A stretch of 64,000 bases of DNA from assembly GCF_003751085.1 (NCBI RefSeq), contig NZ_RJJY01000002.1, positions 310,001-374,000 on the forward strand, in the 5' to 3' direction. Below are positions 47,988 to 55,737 of this stretch, in pieces (position 1 is the stretch's first letter; the number at the start of each line of letters is the position of its first letter). Below the pieces are notes generated by a model. That model searched no databases. It was not told the DNA's origin and saw nothing but the letters and a program-made list of their open reading frames with translations. The position numbers were made by a program, and so were the translations under genes. Source of the stretch: Micromonospora sp. Llam0 (GTDB taxonomy: Bacteria; Actinomycetota; Actinomycetes; Mycobacteriales; Micromonosporaceae).

Positions 47988-48761
47988 ATGGATCGGGTCG
48001 ATGTGCCGGGAGGTGTCCTCCGATACCGGGTACGGGGCGACGGGCCACCACTGATTCTGCTGTCGACGTTGTCTGGTGGCTGGACGCGCCAGGTGCCCGA
48101 GCTGAGCCGCGAGTTCACGGTCGTGACGTACGACATGCGCGGTTTCGGTGACTCGCCGTCGTCGACCGGTTTTCCCAGCAACGCCGAACACGCCGATGAT
48201 CTGACGGTGCTGCTCGACCACCTGGGCCTCCCGACCGCAGTCGTTGTCGGAATGTCCCACGGTGGACTTGTCGCGCAGCACTTCGCGGCCAAGTACGCCG
48301 AACGGTTGGTCGGTCTCGGGCTGGTAGCGACCTTCGCCGCCCCGCACGGGCCGACCCAACTGTTGCTGCGCATGCTCTACGGGTTCCTGGAACGCGACGA
48401 TCTGGCCAATTTCTGGGAAGTGCTGAGATGTTTTCTGTTCACCGCCCGTAACGCCGGATTTCTGTTGCGCCGCGAAACTGGGCTCAAACAGGCGATGTTC
48501 GACCAGTACCAGACGGCCAGTCTACGCAGCATCTACGGCCAGGCGATCGAACACGACAGCCGGGACTGGTTCGGCGGCTTGTCCTGCCCGACCGTCGTGG
48601 TCGGCGGCGCGGAGGACATGCTGTTCCCGCCGATACTCGCCGAACGGCTGGCCGGGCAGGTGCCCGGTTCGCGGCTCGTCATGCTACCGGCAGCTCACAT
48701 CCCCCCGGTCGAGACGCCGCGCCCGTTCAACCAACTCCTACTACAGATGTTCGGACGGTAG
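47988..48761 (+). CDS. Alpha/beta hydrolase, intact triad
   Basis: 257 residues from the ATG at 47988, 7 bases after GGAG. Nucleophile elbow VVGMSHGG (Ser90), Asp210 (GAEDMLFPP) and His237 (AAHIPPVETP) form a complete catalytic triad. A helical lid lies between about residues 120 and 195. It may hydrolyse an ester, a thioester or a lactone in the pathway. It is followed after 2 bases by a second, altered hydrolase gene. Confidence 0.88.
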   Translation: MDRVDVPGGVLRYRVRGDGPPLILLSTLSGGWTRQVPELSREFTVVTYDMRGFGDSPSSTGFPSNAEHADDLTVLLDHLGLPTAVVVGMSHGGLVAQHFAAKYAERLVGLGLVATFAAPHGPTQLLLRMLYGFLERDDLANFWEVLRCFLFTARNAGFLLRRETGLKQAMFDQYQTASLRSIYGQAIEHDSRDWFGGLSCPTVVVGGAEDMLFPPILAERLAGQVPGSRLVMLPAAHIPPVETPRPFNQLLLQMFGR

Positions 48762-48763
48762 CG

Positions 48764-49618
48764 ATGGTGTCGGGCCTGCGGGAACTCGGACAAGGGCGGA
48801 CGATCGCGCTCAGCACGGCGGACGTACACGTCTACGACACAGGCGTTCCGGACGGCCAGCCGGTGGTGCTGCTCCACGGGTTCCTGACCAACTCGGCGAC
48901 GTGGCGGCACGTCCACGCAGCCCTCGCCGAGAATCACCGACTCGTCCTGGTGGATCTTCCTGGATCGGGTCGGTCACCGGATCCCCGGACGGGCGACTGG
49001 ACGGCGGACCGCTGCACCGACATGCTGGCCGAGCTGTTCGACGTGCTCAGCCTCGCCTCCCCGGTCGTCATCGGTAGCCAGATGGGCGGATCGTTAGCCG
49101 CGTGGCTCGCGGCCAGGCATCCGACGCGGGTCTCCCGGCTAGTGGTGATGGCCGCCGGGGCGCTCGGTGAGGAGGCGGGCAATCTGTGGCTATACCGCCT
49201 GCTCGCCATGCCGGTGCTTGGGGGCGTCGTGGCCCGGGTATTTCCGCGCCGGCTGTTCGCGGCGAGGTGGGCTGCGGCGCACGGACCCGGATTCCGGCCA
49301 GAACCGGACGCCGTCGTCAGCTATCACCGGCAGTTGCGTATGCGAGGGCCAGCAATAGCTCGGTTCGGTCTCGGCATCCGCCGCAGCTACGGTCCGTCGT
49401 TCGATGTCCTGGTAGGTCCGTTGGCTGGGCTTCGTACCCCTACGCTGCTGTTGTTCGGCGCGGAAGATCGCCTTGTCCCGCCCAGCACGGGTCGGCGGTT
49501 CGCCGATCTGCTTCCCGACTCGCGGCTCGTGGTGCTGCCCGGGTGCGGAGACTTCCCGCAGGAAGAGAAGCCGGACGAGACCGTCGCCGAGATCACCGCC
49601 TTCCTGCGGGCCCGGTGA
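48764..49618 (+). CDS. Alpha/beta-hydrolase-fold protein without Ser and His
   Basis: 284 residues. The fold is clear (VVLLHGFLTNSATW, VLVDLPGSGRSPDP, LLLFGAEDRLVPP). The nucleophile elbow reads VIGSQMGG, so the position that should be Ser (106) is Gln, and the terminal PGCGDFPQEEKP has Asp263 where His is expected; only acid Asp235 is kept. It cannot work by the usual mechanism. It may be a non-hydrolytic enzyme, a binding protein, or a partner of the intact hydrolase encoded 2 bases upstream. The sequence around both sites is otherwise well preserved, which argues against simple decay. Confidence 0.85.
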   Translation: MVSGLRELGQGRTIALSTADVHVYDTGVPDGQPVVLLHGFLTNSATWRHVHAALAENHRLVLVDLPGSGRSPDPRTGDWTADRCTDMLAELFDVLSLASPVVIGSQMGGSLAAWLAARHPTRVSRLVVMAAGALGEEAGNLWLYRLLAMPVLGGVVARVFPRRLFAARWAAAHGPGFRPEPDAVVSYHRQLRMRGPAIARFGLGIRRSYGPSFDVLVGPLAGLRTPTLLLFGAEDRLVPPSTGRRFADLLPDSRLVVLPGCGDFPQEEKPDETVAEITAFLRAR

Positions 49619-49632
49619 CCGGACCCGCATGG

Positions 49633-50538
49633 TCAGCGACCTGCGACTCCCACCAACTCGGGCACGGTCGACGCCGCCACGACTGATGCCGACGTCACCA
49701 GGGCCGACGCCGCCGGGTGCCATGGTCGGTTCTGCGGACCGCTGAGCACGAGGGTCCGCTGCAACGTCACGGTCAACGGCACCATGAGCACGCCGTCGCC
49801 CTGCATCCCGTCAGCCAGCCCGGGAACGACGGAGACGCCGACGCCCGCGCGGATCATGGCGAACAGGGTGCTGAGTTGCCTGACCCGGTGGGCCGGCGTC
49901 AACGGGACGCCGGCCCTCCAGTAAAGCATCCGCAGTTGACGCTCACATCCACCGGCCGACAACAGGAAATCGTCGTCGCTGAGATCCAGCAGATCAATTT
50001 TCGGCTGATTCGCCAACGGGTGGTCGGCGCGCAGCACGGCATAGAAGCTGTCCGCGCCGAGCTGTACGCCGTCGTCGTGGCGGGCTGCAGGATCAACGAG
50101 TACGGCAAGGTCGACGGTCGCCTGCTCCAGCCACCCGTCGACCTCGTCGTCATCTCCTTCGAACAACGTCACCCGCACGTCGGGAAACTCGACACGCCAC
50201 CGGTTGAGCAGCGTGGGCACCAGCCCGTGGCAGACGGTGGGCGGGGCGGCCAACACCAGCCGCCCGGCGACCTGGTCGTCACGCTGGTGAGCTAACTGCT
50301 CGACTGCGGCCACAGCGGTTACTGCGGCACGGGCATGTTCGAGGATCCGTTCCCCGAGCCGGGTGGGCGACGGAATCCCGGACCGGGTCAGGACCGGCCG
50401 TCCGGTGATGCGCTCCAACGAAGCGATGGCATGCGACACGGCGGACTGGCTGATTCCGAGCCGGGTGGCTGCGGCGCCGAAGCCGCCGGCGTCAACGACG
50501 GCCACCAGGGCGCGCAGGTGGGACACACCGATGGACAT
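49633..50538 (-). CDS. LysR-family transcriptional regulator
   Basis: 301 residues from the ATG at 50538, preceded by AAGGAG. The N-terminal helix-turn-helix is standard (LRALVAVVDAGGFGAAATRLGISQSAVSHAIASLE), and the effector domain follows (residues ~88-300). It faces the biosynthetic operon end to end (14-bp gap), so it is the probable pathway regulator; the dyad at 41968-41991 is a candidate site. LysR proteins bind a pathway metabolite as coinducer. Confidence 0.88.
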   Translation of the reverse strand: MSIGVSHLRALVAVVDAGGFGAAATRLGISQSAVSHAIASLERITGRPVLTRSGIPSPTRLGERILEHARAAVTAVAAVEQLAHQRDDQVAGRLVLAAPPTVCHGLVPTLLNRWRVEFPDVRVTLFEGDDDEVDGWLEQATVDLAVLVDPAARHDDGVQLGADSFYAVLRADHPLANQPKIDLLDLSDDDFLLSAGGCERQLRMLYWRAGVPLTPAHRVRQLSTLFAMIRAGVGVSVVPGLADGMQGDGVLMVPLTVTLQRTLVLSGPQNRPWHPAASALVTSASVVAASTVPELVGVAGR

Positions 50539-50921
50539 GGCGGCTCCTTGGGACAAGCCCTCGTATCTGTGTCTTTATCATGCCGGCCGCGCAGCGGCGC
50601 TGTCGCCCGGCGGCCGCGCTCCCGGCCACCGGGGCACCGGGGCACCGGGGCACCGGGGCACCGGATGGGTCGCGCCGAGCGCGGCGGCGACCGCTGACGA
50701 CGCCTGGTCTGGCGTCGCCGGCAGTTCGACTCCCTGCGTACCTCGAATTCGTGTCCCATCCCGGACTCAGCCTCCCTGCAGGTCATCGACGCTCAGTGTG
50801 CTCTCGGTGTTGGTGCTCGGGTGCAGGGCGACGACCCGAGGGTGCGGTCGACCCGTAGAGGCCTTCTCATCAGTTACCGGTGAACAGCACGATCGTCATG
50901 CCCTCTCCATCGGTCAGGCGG
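50539..50921. other. Intergenic region upstream of the LysR gene, no gene seen
   Basis: 383 bp between the LysR start and the end of the oxidoreductase gene, both leftward. It must contain the LysR promoter. It also holds five tandem copies of an 8-bp unit (50625-50664). Open frames across it lack support. Confidence 0.5.
50625..50664. repeat. Five tandem copies of an 8-bp unit
   Basis: Units of GGCACCGG repeat without interruption (the first copy is GCCACCGG), about 90 bases upstream of the LysR start on its promoter side. Such a short satellite can change copy number by slippage and shift promoter spacing by 8 bases per unit. Confidence 0.85.
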
Positions 50922-51920
50922 TCACATGGTGACGACGACCTTGGCGCGGGCGTGTTCGGTCTCGACGTATCGGACGGCGTCCGGCACCTCGCTCAACCGG
51001 AACGTCCGGTCGACGACCGGGGTCAGCTTGCCCGCCTCGACCAGCTCCCGCAGCGCCGCGAGATGCCCACCGCCCGCCGTCGCCGACGGCGCGACGATGC
51101 GCTGCCTGACGAACCGCCCCACCAGCGGTCCGCGCAGCAGCAGACCCAGCGGCCCGAAGACACTGCCGCCGGTGGACACGCCGCCGCCGGACAGCAGCAG
51201 CGTCCCGTCACGGGTCAGCACCCGTCGGAAGTCGCTCAACGACCGGTTGCCGACCAGGTCGAGCAGCACGTCGTAGCGGCGGCCGGCCCGGACGGCATCG
51301 GTACGGGTGAAGTCGTCCCGGGTGTAGTCGACGACGTGGTCCGCGCCGAGCGACCGGACCAGGTCGACGTTGCGGGTCCGGCACACCGCGGTCACCTGCG
51401 CGCCGTACGCCTTGGCCAGCTGCACCGCGAAGGTGCCGACACCGCCGGACGCCCCGTTGATCAGGATGTGCTGCCCGGCCCGCAGGCCGGCGGCGTCGCG
51501 CAGGCAGACCAGCGCGGTGGTGGCGGCCAGCGGGACCGCCGCCGCCTGCGCGAAACTCAGGTTCACCGGTTTCGCCTCGACCAGCTTCTCCGCCACGCAC
51601 AGGTACTCGGCGAACGCGCCGCCGTCGGGGCCGGCCTCTCCGTACACCTCGTCACCGGGGCGGAACCGGGTCACCGCGCCGCCGACCGCCTCGACCCGGC
51701 CGGCGAAGTCCTGGCCGCGCACGGCCGCGCGGGGCCGGCGCAGCCCGAACGACAACCGGGCGAGGTACGGGTCGCCGCGCATGATGTGCCAGTCGTACGC
51801 GTTGACCGAGCTGGCGTGCACCCGGACCAGCACCTCGCCGTCACCGGGGGTCGGGGTGTCGACGTCGCGCAACCGCAGCACGTCGGGTGCGCCGTACCGG
51901 TCCTGGACCATCGCCTTCAT
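50922..51920 (-). CDS. MDR-superfamily NAD(P)-dependent oxidoreductase (quinone-oxidoreductase-like)
   Basis: 332 residues. The GroES-like N-terminus (PTPGDGEVLVRVHASSVNAYDW, RGQDFAGRVEAVGGAV, FRPGDEVYGE) lacks the Cys cluster of zinc alcohol dehydrogenases. The NADPH loop is INGASGGVGTFAVQLAKAYG. The family reduces enones or quinones. It is divergent from the histidine kinase gene (193-bp gap). It might serve the pathway upstream or general detoxification. Confidence 0.88.
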   Translation of the reverse strand: MKAMVQDRYGAPDVLRLRDVDTPTPGDGEVLVRVHASSVNAYDWHIMRGDPYLARLSFGLRRPRAAVRGQDFAGRVEAVGGAVTRFRPGDEVYGEAGPDGGAFAEYLCVAEKLVEAKPVNLSFAQAAAVPLAATTALVCLRDAAGLRAGQHILINGASGGVGTFAVQLAKAYGAQVTAVCRTRNVDLVRSLGADHVVDYTRDDFTRTDAVRAGRRYDVLLDLVGNRSLSDFRRVLTRDGTLLLSGGGVSTGGSVFGPLGLLLRGPLVGRFVRQRIVAPSATAGGGHLAALRELVEAGKLTPVVDRTFRLSEVPDAVRYVETEHARAKVVVTM

Positions 51921-52113
51921 CGCTGGATCTCCTCACTGGATTCGCCGATGGTCACAGCATGTCGGCGGCGGCCGGGGTGGCGCGTCGGCGCGTCGGCGGC
52001 ACCGCGACTGCGCCCGGCGCGGTAGCCCGGCGACCTCCTACTTCCCCGGGCGTACGCCGGGCTGCCGCCGTCGGGGCTGCCGCAGTCGAAGCCGGCCGGC
52101 CTACAGTGCGGGC

Positions 52114-53355
52114 ATGAGCAGGTCGCACCCCGACACCGACGCTGGCCCGGCCGCGCCGGACAGGCGACCAGCAGCGCCGGGTGACGGTCCGACGGGGTCG
52201 CGACGCGGGCCGGGCCTGGCGGTGCTGACCGCGATCGGGCAGCCGGTCGGCACCGCGATCGCCGCGAGCTGGCAGTCCGGCGGCGTCTCGATCATCGGGT
52301 ACGCGCTGCTGGTGTTCAGCGGGCTGGCGCTGGCCGACCGGCACCGGTCCCCCCGGCGCAACTTCCTGATCGTGGTCGCCGCGACCCTGGCGTACCACCT
52401 GCTGGACCAGCCGGCCGGGGTGACCCTGCTGGCGCCGGTGATCGCCGCGTCGGCCGCACGGGCCGCCGGCCACCGCTGGCTGGTCGGCGCGGCAGCGGTG
52501 ACGGCGTACGGCAGCTGGGCCCTGGTCACCGGCGCGACACCGCGTCAGGCGGCGCTGGCGTTGGCGATGATCGTCGCCGCCGGGCTGATCACCGAGATCG
52601 GCACTCTGGTCGCCGACCGGGTCCGCGAGGGCGTCGCGGAGCAGCGCCGGCTCGCCGAGGAGCGGCAGCGCCGCCGGGCCACCGAGCAACGGCTGCTGAT
52701 CGCCGCCGAACTACATGACGTACTCGGTCATCATCTGTCGCTGATCAACGTCCGGGCCGGGGTGGGTCTGCACCTGATGGACCGCGACCCGGAGCAGGCG
52801 CGCGCGGCGCTGGAGGCGATCGCGCAGTCCAGCGCGGAGGCGTTGCGCGAGGTCCGGGCGGTGCTCGATACGCTCTACCCGAGCGGCGAGGCGGCGCCGC
52901 GCGCCCCGGCACCGGGGCTGGACCGGCTCGGCGAGCTGACCGACGACGCGGCGGTGGCGACCCGGACGGTGATCGACGGTACGGCCCGGCCGCTGCCGGC
53001 CGCCGTGGACCGGGCTGCGTACCGGATCGTGCAGGAGGCGTTGACCAACGTGCGGCGGCACGCCGGGCCGGGTGCCGCCGCCACTGTCACCATCGGCTAC
53101 CGGCAGGATGCGCTGATGCTGCAGATCGACGACGACGGCGCCGGTGCGTCCGGTGCACCAGGGCCGGCTGGCGTGCCGGGGCCGGCGGCGGCTCCCGCGC
53201 CGGCCGGTAACGGGATCACCGGGATGCGGGAGCGGGCCGCCGCGTTGGGCGGCGAGTTGACCGCCGGTCCGGCACCGGACGGCAGCGGCGGTTGGCGGGT
53301 ACGGGCCCGCCTGCCGATCGGCCCTGATTCGTCGCCGCAGGAGGTCGCCGCGTGA
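52114..53355 (+). CDS. NarL-type sensor histidine kinase
   Basis: 413 residues from the ATG at 52114. A Pro/Ala-rich N-terminal tail is followed by about four or five membrane segments (residues ~36-165), a coiled linker (RRLAEERQRRRATEQRLL) and the HisKA_3 phospho-acceptor block AAELHDVLGHHLSLI (His201). The ATPase has VQEALTNVRRHAG and NGITGMRERAAALGG, with a Pro/Ala/Gly-rich insert before the G-box. There is no large extracytoplasmic sensor, so the ligand is probably sensed in the membrane. Partner of the response regulator downstream. Confidence 0.9.
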   Translation: MSRSHPDTDAGPAAPDRRPAAPGDGPTGSRRGPGLAVLTAIGQPVGTAIAASWQSGGVSIIGYALLVFSGLALADRHRSPRRNFLIVVAATLAYHLLDQPAGVTLLAPVIAASAARAAGHRWLVGAAAVTAYGSWALVTGATPRQAALALAMIVAAGLITEIGTLVADRVREGVAEQRRLAEERQRRRATEQRLLIAAELHDVLGHHLSLINVRAGVGLHLMDRDPEQARAALEAIAQSSAEALREVRAVLDTLYPSGEAAPRAPAPGLDRLGELTDDAAVATRTVIDGTARPLPAAVDRAAYRIVQEALTNVRRHAGPGAAATVTIGYRQDALMLQIDDDGAGASGAPGPAGVPGPAAAPAPAGNGITGMRERAAALGGELTAGPAPDGSGGWRVRARLPIGPDSSPQEVAA

Positions 53356-53398
53356 TCCGGGTGCTGTCTGTGGAGGTCGCTTCGTGATCCGGGTGCTG
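53340..53398. repeat. 32-bp tandem duplication at the kinase/regulator junction
   Basis: The stretches 53340-53366 and 53372-53398 are identical at 25 of 27 positions, offset by 32 bases. The first copy overlaps the kinase stop (GTGA) and encodes an 11-codon frame (MIRVLSVEVAS) ending in TGA; the second gives the true start of the response regulator. The original GTGA overlap of the two genes has thus been split by the duplication. Confidence 0.85.
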
Positions 53399-54049
53399 CT
53401 GGTCGACGATCAGGCGCTGGTCCGGGCCGGGTTCCGGGCGCTGCTGGCCGCCGAGCCGGACATCGAGGTCGTCGGTGAGGCCGGCGACGGCGCGCAGGCG
53501 GTCCGGTTGGCCGGGCAGACCCGGCCGGACGTGGTCCTGATGGACATCCGGATGCCCGGGGTGGACGGGCTGACCGCCACCCGGCAGATCGCCGCCGACC
53601 CGCGGCTGTCCGAGGTTCGGATCATCGTGCTGACCACGTTCGAGCTGGACGAGTACGTCGGCGAGGCGCTACGCGCCGGGGCGGCCGGGTTCCTGGTGAA
53701 GAACACGCAGCCGGCCGAGCTGATCCAGGGGGTACGGGTGGTCGCCGCCGGCGACGGTCTGCTGTCGCCGAGTGTGACCCGGCGGGTGATCGAGCAGTTC
53801 GCGGCCCGTACCGCCGCTCCGGCCGCACCTCGACGGTTGGCCGAGCTGACCGACCGGGAGCAGGAGGTGGTGGCGTTGGTCGGCACCGGGCTGTCCAACG
53901 ACGAGATCGCCGCCCGGCTGGTGGTCAGCCCGGCGACGGCAAAGACGCACGTGTCGCGGGCGATGGTGAAGCTCGGTGCCCGGGACCGCGCCCAGCTGGT
54001 GGTGTTCGCGTACGAGGCCGGCCTGGTCCGCCCCGGCTGGCTGCCCTGA
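53384..54049 (+). CDS. NarL/LuxR-type response regulator
   Basis: 221 residues from the GTG at 53384. The receiver has Asp8/Asp9, the phosphorylated Asp54 in VVLMDIRMP and the Lys in GFLVKNTQP. The C-terminal LuxR helix-turn-helix is LTDREQEVVALVGTGLSNDEIAARLVVSPATAKTHVSRAM in parts. It pairs with the kinase upstream. Its 3' end is duplicated at 54697-54744. Confidence 0.92.
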   Translation: MIRVLLVDDQALVRAGFRALLAAEPDIEVVGEAGDGAQAVRLAGQTRPDVVLMDIRMPGVDGLTATRQIAADPRLSEVRIIVLTTFELDEYVGEALRAGAAGFLVKNTQPAELIQGVRVVAAGDGLLSPSVTRRVIEQFAARTAAPAAPRRLAELTDREQEVVALVGTGLSNDEIAARLVVSPATAKTHVSRAMVKLGARDRAQLVVFAYEAGLVRPGWLP

Positions 54050-54051
54050 CC
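54006..54051 (+). repeat. Direct repeat, left copy (3' end of the response regulator gene)
   Basis: The last 46 bases of the response regulator region (AYEAGLVRPGW-coding) recur at 54697-54744 with one substitution and small indels. Together the copies flank the toxin-antitoxin module. Confidence 0.8.
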
Positions 54052-54075
54052 ACGCGCTCCTGAGCAGAGCGCTTG

Positions 54076-54396
54076 TTACAGACCAAGTAGGCGACGAAGC
54101 CCCTGATCGACCTTGGCGGCGAGCGCGGGAGTGATCCGGCCATGCCGGTGACCGAACGCTTCGGGGTCAGCGAATCGGATCCGGGACAGATCGATTGTGC
54201 CGCCGCCGGCCAGGTCGTTGGGCAGCGGCAGGAGGATGCCGGGCACGTCTCCGTCAGCGCGATCGTGGATCAACACGATCACCGGGTACTTACGGGTGTA
54301 GACGTCCGAGCTCACTACCAGCACCCGGATTCGTCGGCTACCGAGGGTGTAGTCGGCCACGTCACCTCGTACGGGCACGCCTGCTGTGGCTACCAC
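54076..54396 (-). CDS. PemK/MazF-like toxin
   Basis: 106 residues (a start six codons in, at PVRGDVADY, is possible). The MazF-like pattern is V(P)VRGDV...GSRRIRVLVVSSDVYTRKYPVIVLIHD...PGILLPLPNDLAGGGTIDLSRIRFADPEAFGHRHGRI, read in parts, with the RNA-binding Arg and the Ser/Asp of VVSSD. It begins within the antitoxin stop region (7-base overlap). A probable mRNA interferase. Confidence 0.72.
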   Translation of the reverse strand: MVATAGVPVRGDVADYTLGSRRIRVLVVSSDVYTRKYPVIVLIHDRADGDVPGILLPLPNDLAGGGTIDLSRIRFADPEAFGHRHGRITPALAAKVDQGLRRLLGL

Positions 54397-54596
54397 GCGG
54401 CGTTGAATTCCGCGAACGCCGCAGCATCCTCGCCGGTGAGGGAGGCGTGCCAGGCAGCAGCGGCGTCGACGGCACGACGATCGAGGTACTCGCGGATCGC
54501 CTGAGCGACCAGAGCCGACCGGTTGCCACCAGCGACGGCGGCGACAAGCTCCTCGCCAAGATCGTCGTCAAGGGTGATCGAGATGCTCATGGTCAT
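54390..54596 (-). CDS. Ribbon-helix-helix antitoxin
   Basis: 68 residues; the ATG at 54596 or two codons later (54590). The N-terminal MSISITLDDDLGEELVAAV followed by NRSALVAQAIREYLDRRA is a CopG/MazE-type ribbon-helix-helix. The C-terminal helix (HASLTGEDAAAFAEF) would bind the toxin. It overlaps the toxin gene and lies first in the two-gene operon. Confidence 0.78.
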   Translation of the reverse strand: MTMSISITLDDDLGEELVAAVAGGNRSALVAQAIREYLDRRAVDAAAAWHASLTGEDAAAFAEFNAAW

Positions 54597-54696
54597 GCCG
54601 CTGACACTACCACCAATCGTGTCCGGAGCAGGATCACCGATCGCATCGGCGTGTTGGGAGTCGGCTCGATCCAAGGCTGTCGCCAGTTGGTCCTGG

Positions 54697-54744
54697 TCGC
54701 GTACGTGGCCGGCCTGGTCCGCCCCCCGGCTGCCTACCCTGACC
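54697..54744 (+). pseudogene. Direct repeat, right copy: remnant of a response regulator 3' end
   Basis: The segment still encodes VAYVAGLVRPP, close to FAYEAGLVRPG at the end of the intact regulator, and weaker similarity extends ~20 bases upstream (CRQLVL against AQLVV). No other part of a regulator gene is left. It marks a duplication or an insertion point that brought in the toxin-antitoxin pair. Confidence 0.7.
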
Positions 54745-54949
54745 GCTGCTCGGTCCCGTGCTGCTCGACATACCAGGCGGGCGGTTCGGGTGCGGCGGTG
54801 GTAGCGGTGATCCCGCCCCAGCGGTCGCGGCACACGTACGACAGGTCGGCGTGAATCCAGACACCGTCGTTGTCGCGCAGCACCGGCCGGCCGCAGTGCC
54901 GGCACGGCGCGACCCTCGGGTACGGCGGCGTCATGGGTGCGCCGGTCAC
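54734..54949 (-). CDS. Small zinc-ribbon-like hypothetical protein
   Basis: 71 residues. Cys16-x-x-Cys19 (CRHCGRPV) with His33 and Cys40 (WIHADLSYVCRDRW) could bind one zinc. The GTG start overlaps the upstream stop by four bases. Similar short proteins accompany XRE/DUF397 pairs in actinomycetes. Function unknown. Confidence 0.7.
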   Translation of the reverse strand: MTGAPMTPPYPRVAPCRHCGRPVLRDNDGVWIHADLSYVCRDRWGGITATTAAPEPPAWYVEQHGTEQRSG

Positions 54950-55572
54950 GGCAGTGTGCCGTCGGCGTCGCCGGTGCCGGCGCTGTCGCCGTCACCGTTG
55001 CCGCCACCATCGCCGTCGCCGTCGCCCCAGCACAGCCCGCCGAGCCCGGCCGCCCGGTGGAACCCCGGGTGGTGGCGGACCTCCGCGCACACCTCACAGT
55101 CCGGACCACGTACCCCGCAGAACAACGGCTCGTTGAAGTTCCACGCCTCCGCCCGCGACAGCAGCGGCGCGTGCTCCCCCAACTCCGGGCACAGGATGGT
55201 CAACCCTTCGGCGTACGCGACGGCCTGCTCCCGCGCGGTGTCGAAGTCGACGGCGGCGAACGTCAGGTGCAGCGTGTACCGGCCGCGCCGGTCGTACCGC
55301 AACCAGTCCGGCAGGTTGCCGATCCCGCCCGGAGCATCGCCGCTGCCGTTGGCCCGCGCCGCCGGGCGGCGGCGCTCACGCTCGCTGAGGTAGCGGTTGA
55401 CCAGCGCCTCGGCGTGCCCGACCGGGCCAACCCCGGGGCCGAGGGCGTGCGCGACGGCGGCCCGCGCCGGTTCGGACAGGTCAGCCCGATCGAGTACGGC
55501 GAACAGGTCCCGGTTGCGCTCGGTCGGGTTGAGGGTCGGGTCGGTCCAGCGTGCTGAACGGTTGTCGGTCAC
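54946..55572 (-). CDS. Hypothetical protein with Cys cluster and Gly/Asp tail
   Basis: 208 residues. The GTG at 55572 has GGAGG with 5-nt spacing, so it is preferred over a longer start. A helical region (NRDLFAVLDRADLSEPARAAVAHAL) is followed by a region with YTLHLTFAAVDFDTAREQAVAYAEGL and a Cys/His cluster (FCGVRGPDCEVCAEVRHHPGFH), then a low-complexity tail of Gly and Asp. No family is recognised. It is divergent from the XRE regulator gene, which suggests that regulator controls it. Confidence 0.7.
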   Translation of the reverse strand: MTDNRSARWTDPTLNPTERNRDLFAVLDRADLSEPARAAVAHALGPGVGPVGHAEALVNRYLSERERRRPAARANGSGDAPGGIGNLPDWLRYDRRGRYTLHLTFAAVDFDTAREQAVAYAEGLTILCPELGEHAPLLSRAEAWNFNEPLFCGVRGPDCEVCAEVRHHPGFHRAAGLGGLCWGDGDGDGGGNGDGDSAGTGDADGTLP

Positions 55573-55737
55573 GGACACCTCCGAGGGCAGTGGTGACGGC
55601 GTCATCAGCCCTCAGCATGCATCCACGTTTGCAAAAATACAACGTCGCAATCAACTTCCGTTTGAGAGATCTGTGGTACATACTTCGATCCGAATCACGT
55701 CGCCGCTGCCAGACCCGCATCCCCCGGAGGTGTTCTC

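Noticed and set aside
48764..49618. Considered as a decaying pseudogene
   Set aside because: The frame is intact, tightly spaced in the operon, and conserved structural motifs are kept; only active-site residues differ.
50625..50664. Tandem units considered as a CRISPR array
   Set aside because: Units are 8 bp with no spacers and no cas genes nearby.
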